Assembly (NCBI GenBank): GCA_021323855.1
Contig: JAJPKE010000016.1
Span: 62,001 to 126,000, forward strand
DNA length: 64,000 bases
Reading direction: 5' to 3'
DNA from: Chloroflexota bacterium
GTDB lineage: Bacteria; Chloroflexota; Ktedonobacteria; Ktedonobacterales; JADMIN01
Shown: in pieces, positions 61,442 to 64,000 of the stretch
Numbering within the stretch: position 1 is the first letter of the stretch
Layout of the letters: every line of letters starts with the position of its first letter
Position numbers and translations under genes: made by a program
The notes under the pieces: generated by a model
Told to the model about the DNA's origin: nothing
What the model saw: the letters and a program-made list of their open reading frames with translations, nothing else
The model's database searches: none

Positions 61442-62710
61442 CTATGAGAGGCGCAAAATGCGCTCGAACTGCGCCGTGTCTTTATGCGGGCCGATGATGG
61501 CAAGGCGCAGCCATTCGTCGCGGAATATCTGCTGCGCAAGCTGGCGCAGATCGTCGCTGGTCACAGCATCTATGCGGCGCATAATCTCGTCCAATTCAAG
61601 AACCTCATCGAGCAAGGCTTCCTGCCCGCCCAGCCACGAAGCAATACTATGTGTATCTTCCAGACGCAGCGCCATGCGACCTTTCGTATATTCTTTGGCG
61701 CGCGTCAGTTCATTCGTGCTGATTTCCTCGTTGCACACGCGCGAAAGTTCCTTCAGAATCGCCTGGATCGCAGCCTCGATGCGCTTGGGTTCGACTCCCG
61801 CGTAGACCACGAAGGTGCCGGTGTCGTAGAAGCTGACGGGAGCCGTACTGACATCATAGGCTAGCCCCTGCTGCTCGCGGACTTCGAGGAAGAGGCGCGA
61901 ACTCATGCCGTCGCCAAGAATCGCGTTGAGCAGGATGATCGGGTAATAGTCCGGGCTGGCGTGCGCAACGCCCGGCGTGAGCAGGCAGAGGTTCGCCTGC
62001 TCCGTCTTGCGATATTCCAGCCGCACACGCGGCGCGTTCGCCGGGATAGGGCAGGGTTGCCAGGTGGGCGCGTCCTTCGCCTGCCAGCCGCCGAAAAGCT
62101 CTTGCACGGCGGCAACTACATGATCGTCGTCTATGTTGCCAGCAACGCTGAGAATCAGATTGCCCGGCGTATAGTGCGTCGCCAGGTAGTCTTTGATGGC
62201 GTCGAGCGAAATCGTCTCAACGGTCTGCCGCGTGCCCGCTACCTCGCGCCCCAGCGGCAAATCCGGCCAGACGGTTTCATCCGCCAGCACGCTCACCCAA
62301 TCCTGCGGGCTGTCGTGATACATGCTGAGTTCTTCGATGATGACGCGCCGCTCCTTCTCCAGTTCCGCCGGTTCCAGACGTGGATGCTGCACCATATCGG
62401 CCAACAGCCGCAGGGCAAGATCGAAGTGCCGGTCGGCGGTCTTTGCAGAAAAAACGGTCAGTTCCTTGTCGGTGCCTGCGTCCAGCACGCCACCGACCCC
62501 CTCGATGGTTTCAGAGATGATCTGCGCTGTGGGGTATCGCTCGGACCCTTTGAAAATCATGTGTTCGATCAAATGAGAAATGCCGGATAGTTCAGCGGTT
62601 TCATAGCGTGAGCCGACGCGAAAAAAGAGGGTGATGCTCACCGAATGCACAAACGGCATGTGATAAGTCAGCAGCCGCAGGCCGTTGGGCAGGGTATGGC
62701 GTTGATACAT
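61442..62710 (-). CDS. M16-family zinc metallopeptidase (insulinase-like)
   Basis: ATG 62710 starts a 422-residue protein (an upstream M at 62755 lacks family features). It has two homologous halves. The N-terminal half carries the inverted zinc motif HLIEH (His46, Glu49, His50) and the third ligand Glu126 in RRVIIEELSMYHDSPQD. The C-terminal half, with RLFLEVREQQGLAYDVSTAP, closes the chamber. It resembles mitochondrial processing peptidase-like proteins and the PqqL/YmxG group. No signal peptide is seen. It is next to thiL, in the same direction. Confidence 0.93.
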   Translation of the reverse strand: MYQRHTLPNGLRLLTYHMPFVHSVSITLFFRVGSRYETAELSGISHLIEHMIFKGSERYPTAQIISETIEGVGGVLDAGTDKELTVFSAKTADRHFDLALRLLADMVQHPRLEPAELEKERRVIIEELSMYHDSPQDWVSVLADETVWPDLPLGREVAGTRQTVETISLDAIKDYLATHYTPGNLILSVAGNIDDDHVVAAVQELFGGWQAKDAPTWQPCPIPANAPRVRLEYRKTEQANLCLLTPGVAHASPDYYPIILLNAILGDGMSSRLFLEVREQQGLAYDVSTAPVSFYDTGTFVVYAGVEPKRIEAAIQAILKELSRVCNEEISTNELTRAKEYTKGRMALRLEDTHSIASWLGGQEALLDEVLELDEIMRRIDAVTSDDLRQLAQQIFRDEWLRLAIIGPHKDTAQFERILRLS

Positions 62711-63128
62711 GCAGGCGGTATCCTTGATGTCCTCAATGGTGTCTTGAAGCAGCAACTTGAAACTGCTGGCAGATTATAGGCAGTTGCGTGGCGTTCTGGC
62801 AATGGCATCCAGCAGTGATTGATGCAGCAACAAGCTTGCAATGTCAAGGGTTCAACGAACCAGAAGAAGCGTGTAGTTTTGTATCACATGATGATGCCCA
62901 TGAGTTGCGCTTGGCTCGGCATTGCTGAGTTTTCCAATCCGGCAATGTGAGTGCCACCAACTGGCCAGGCTTTGTACATGCCTTATGGGCTGGGCATGTT
63001 TTTTGCAGGGAACTGCGATGGCTCCTTATGCCCGTTGACATCATCCCTTTGGCGAGCTGCCTGTGAGCAGCGCCGCGAGCGCTTCGCACATAGCACGTAG
63101 CACGAAGCCATGGAGTGGAGGTGTGGAA
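62711..63128. other. Divergent intergenic region before the LssY-type gene
   Basis: No gene is supported. A terminator-like hairpin lies at 62976-63004. The final GGAGG before ATG 63129 is the ribosome site of the next gene. Confidence 0.4.
62976..63004 (+). terminator. Orphan terminator-like hairpin upstream of the LssY-type gene
   Basis: ACATGCC (62976-62982) pairs with GGCATGT (62993-62999), followed by a run of T to 63004. It lies on the plus strand upstream of a plus-strand gene, with no gene ending before it, so it may be a leader attenuator or the end of a small RNA. Confidence 0.5.
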
Positions 63129-64000
63129 ATGAAGACATCCGTTAGCACTGATTCTCCGCGTAGAGGAGTTCCCAGCTTCGTTATTGGGGGCGGAATTGCG
63201 TCAGCAGCCGTGCTTGCCGCCGCCGGTTTGGCTACACGGCGCATCATGCGCGAGAAGCGCCACCTCCACGAGAGTTCCGCTCGCGGACGCGAGGTATCCG
63301 CAGGGCTGCCTTCTACCGACCTGCCTTTGACATCGTTCAATCGCTACGGTCAGTCCGGCGACCCAATCAATGTTGAGTGCATTGGGACGGACGGCCAGAT
63401 TGGGGCGGCCTTTGCTGCTGCCGGTTGGTATCGCGCAGATGAGATTGATCTGGTCACCTCCGCGCGGATCAGTGTGGACTCGGTGCTGGGTCGAGGCTAT
63501 TCTACCGCACCCGTTAGCAACCTCTATTTGTTCGGCCACAAGGAGGATCTGGCCTTCGAGCGCCCAGGGTCCAATGTTCGTCAGCGGGATCATATCCGAT
63601 TCTGGAAAACCGGGCGAAGTGGTCCAGACGGGCGCCCAATTTGGGTTGGCGGTGGAACCAAAGACAGCAAGGTCGAACTCTCGAAGACGAATCACCTGCC
63701 CACCCACGGTATAGCACCCGATGTAGATGCTGAGCGCAATCTGATCGTCTCCGAGTTGGCGCAGACTGGCTATCTGGTGGAAGAGACTACCCGACCGGGA
63801 TTTGGCAAAGAGACCCACGGTGTCAATGGTGGCGGCGATCCATATTTCACCGACGGCCAGGTCGCAGTGCTGACACTCGCGGATGTCTGGACCTCACCTC
63901 TCGCTACGCAGGTGCGCAGCCCATTGGGGGCACGTCTTGCACAGGGATTCGAGGGTCTCATCCGCCAGCGTTTGCCACAGCGTGGCCGCGAGCGTGCGGA
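63129..64000 (+). CDS. LssY C-terminal-domain protein (partial)
   Basis: The gene runs off the right edge; about 290 residues are visible. ATG 63129 has GGAGG 7 bp upstream. A basic start is followed by a hydrophobic segment (about 16-36, SFVIGGGIASAAVLAAAGLAT), then a linker, then a domain that matches the LssY C-terminus: DPINVECIGTDGQIGAAFAAAGWYRADE (in parts), RPGSNVRQRDHIRFWKTG, WVGGGTKDSKVEL and HLPTHGIAPDVDAERN. In other bacteria LssY is fused to DedA/PAP2 proteins tied to type I secretion or lipids. Here it is a membrane-anchored stand-alone form. Confidence 0.82.
   Translation, partial: MKTSVSTDSPRRGVPSFVIGGGIASAAVLAAAGLATRRIMREKRHLHESSARGREVSAGLPSTDLPLTSFNRYGQSGDPINVECIGTDGQIGAAFAAAGWYRADEIDLVTSARISVDSVLGRGYSTAPVSNLYLFGHKEDLAFERPGSNVRQRDHIRFWKTGRSGPDGRPIWVGGGTKDSKVELSKTNHLPTHGIAPDVDAERNLIVSELAQTGYLVEETTRPGFGKETHGVNGGGDPYFTDGQVAVLTLADVWTSPLATQVRSPLGARLAQGFEGLIRQRLPQRGRERA

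Overview
The window looks like chromosomal DNA from a GC-rich, Gram-positive-type (monoderm) bacterium, most likely a Chloroflexota member of the Ktedonobacteria type. The clues are lipoprotein and Tat-like exports without outer-membrane genes, a four-cysteine L31, a DUF1385 protein near rpmE, TIR/PQQ-propeller fusions, a remnant of an XRE/NB-ARC regulator, DEP-type isoprenoid synthesis (dxs) and many palindromic intergenic repeats. This placement is inference from gene content; no rRNA gene, tRNA gene, phage, insertion sequence or CRISPR array was seen.

Layout. 1-3.3 kb: branched-chain amino-acid ABC transporter genes livM (cut by the left edge), livH and livK on the minus strand. 3.8-7.5 kb: a compositionally distinct patch with a truncated XRE regulator, a secreted lipase-like hydrolase and two membrane proteins. 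7.6-16.5 kb: aminotransferase, penicillin-binding protein, aroC, a HEPN/nucleotidyltransferase pair, a TPR membrane protein, rpmE and a GT4 glycosyltransferase. 16.9-22.8 kb: DUF1385 protein, dual-specificity phosphatase, DUF3995 protein, guaB and an FAD oxidoreductase. 22.9-29.1 kb: epoxide hydrolase, an ArsR-controlled MFS/DoxX operon, two tiny cysteine-containing proteins and an AT-rich lipoprotein gene. 29.7-34.2 kb: tyrosine catabolism (hpd, hmgA), a short leuA-type synthase and a ComB-type phosphatase. 34.3-39.8 kb: two tandem TIR/propeller membrane proteins, a response regulator and a Tat-type glycoside-hydrolase-like protein. 40.3-51 kb: ParB-like protein, acyl-CoA dehydrogenase, second phosphatase, large membrane protein, GH31 glucosidase, GNAT, ADP-ribosylglycohydrolase and SRPBCC protein. 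51.3-64 kb: dxs, murF, rhodanese, FAD oxidoreductase plus DUF402, MarR with a membrane target, PhoU-like, thiL, M16 peptidase and an LssY-type protein cut by the right edge.

The most unusual part is 34.3-39.8 kb. Three minus-strand genes there each encode a cytosolic N-terminal module, then an internal twin-arginine-like hydrophobic segment, then an exported domain. In the two TIR proteins the export domain is a PQQ-type beta-propeller; one TIR keeps the W-x3-E pattern of TIR NADases and its neighbour has lost it. This is consistent with a membrane sensor that couples an outside propeller to a cytosolic TIR effector, which remains a hypothesis.

A second theme is repeats. One family (CCCTCTCCC / GGGAGAGGG with a GGGTGAGGTC end) appears at least four times and supplies the stop codon of the aminotransferase. 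Another family forms multi-hairpin elements; two inverted copies of about 155 bp bracket hmgA exactly. Several promoters show clear sigma-70-type boxes with overlapping palindromes (arsR operon, ADP-ribosylglycohydrolase, MarR divergent region), and rpmE has a hairpin leader with a possible 7-codon coupled reading frame.
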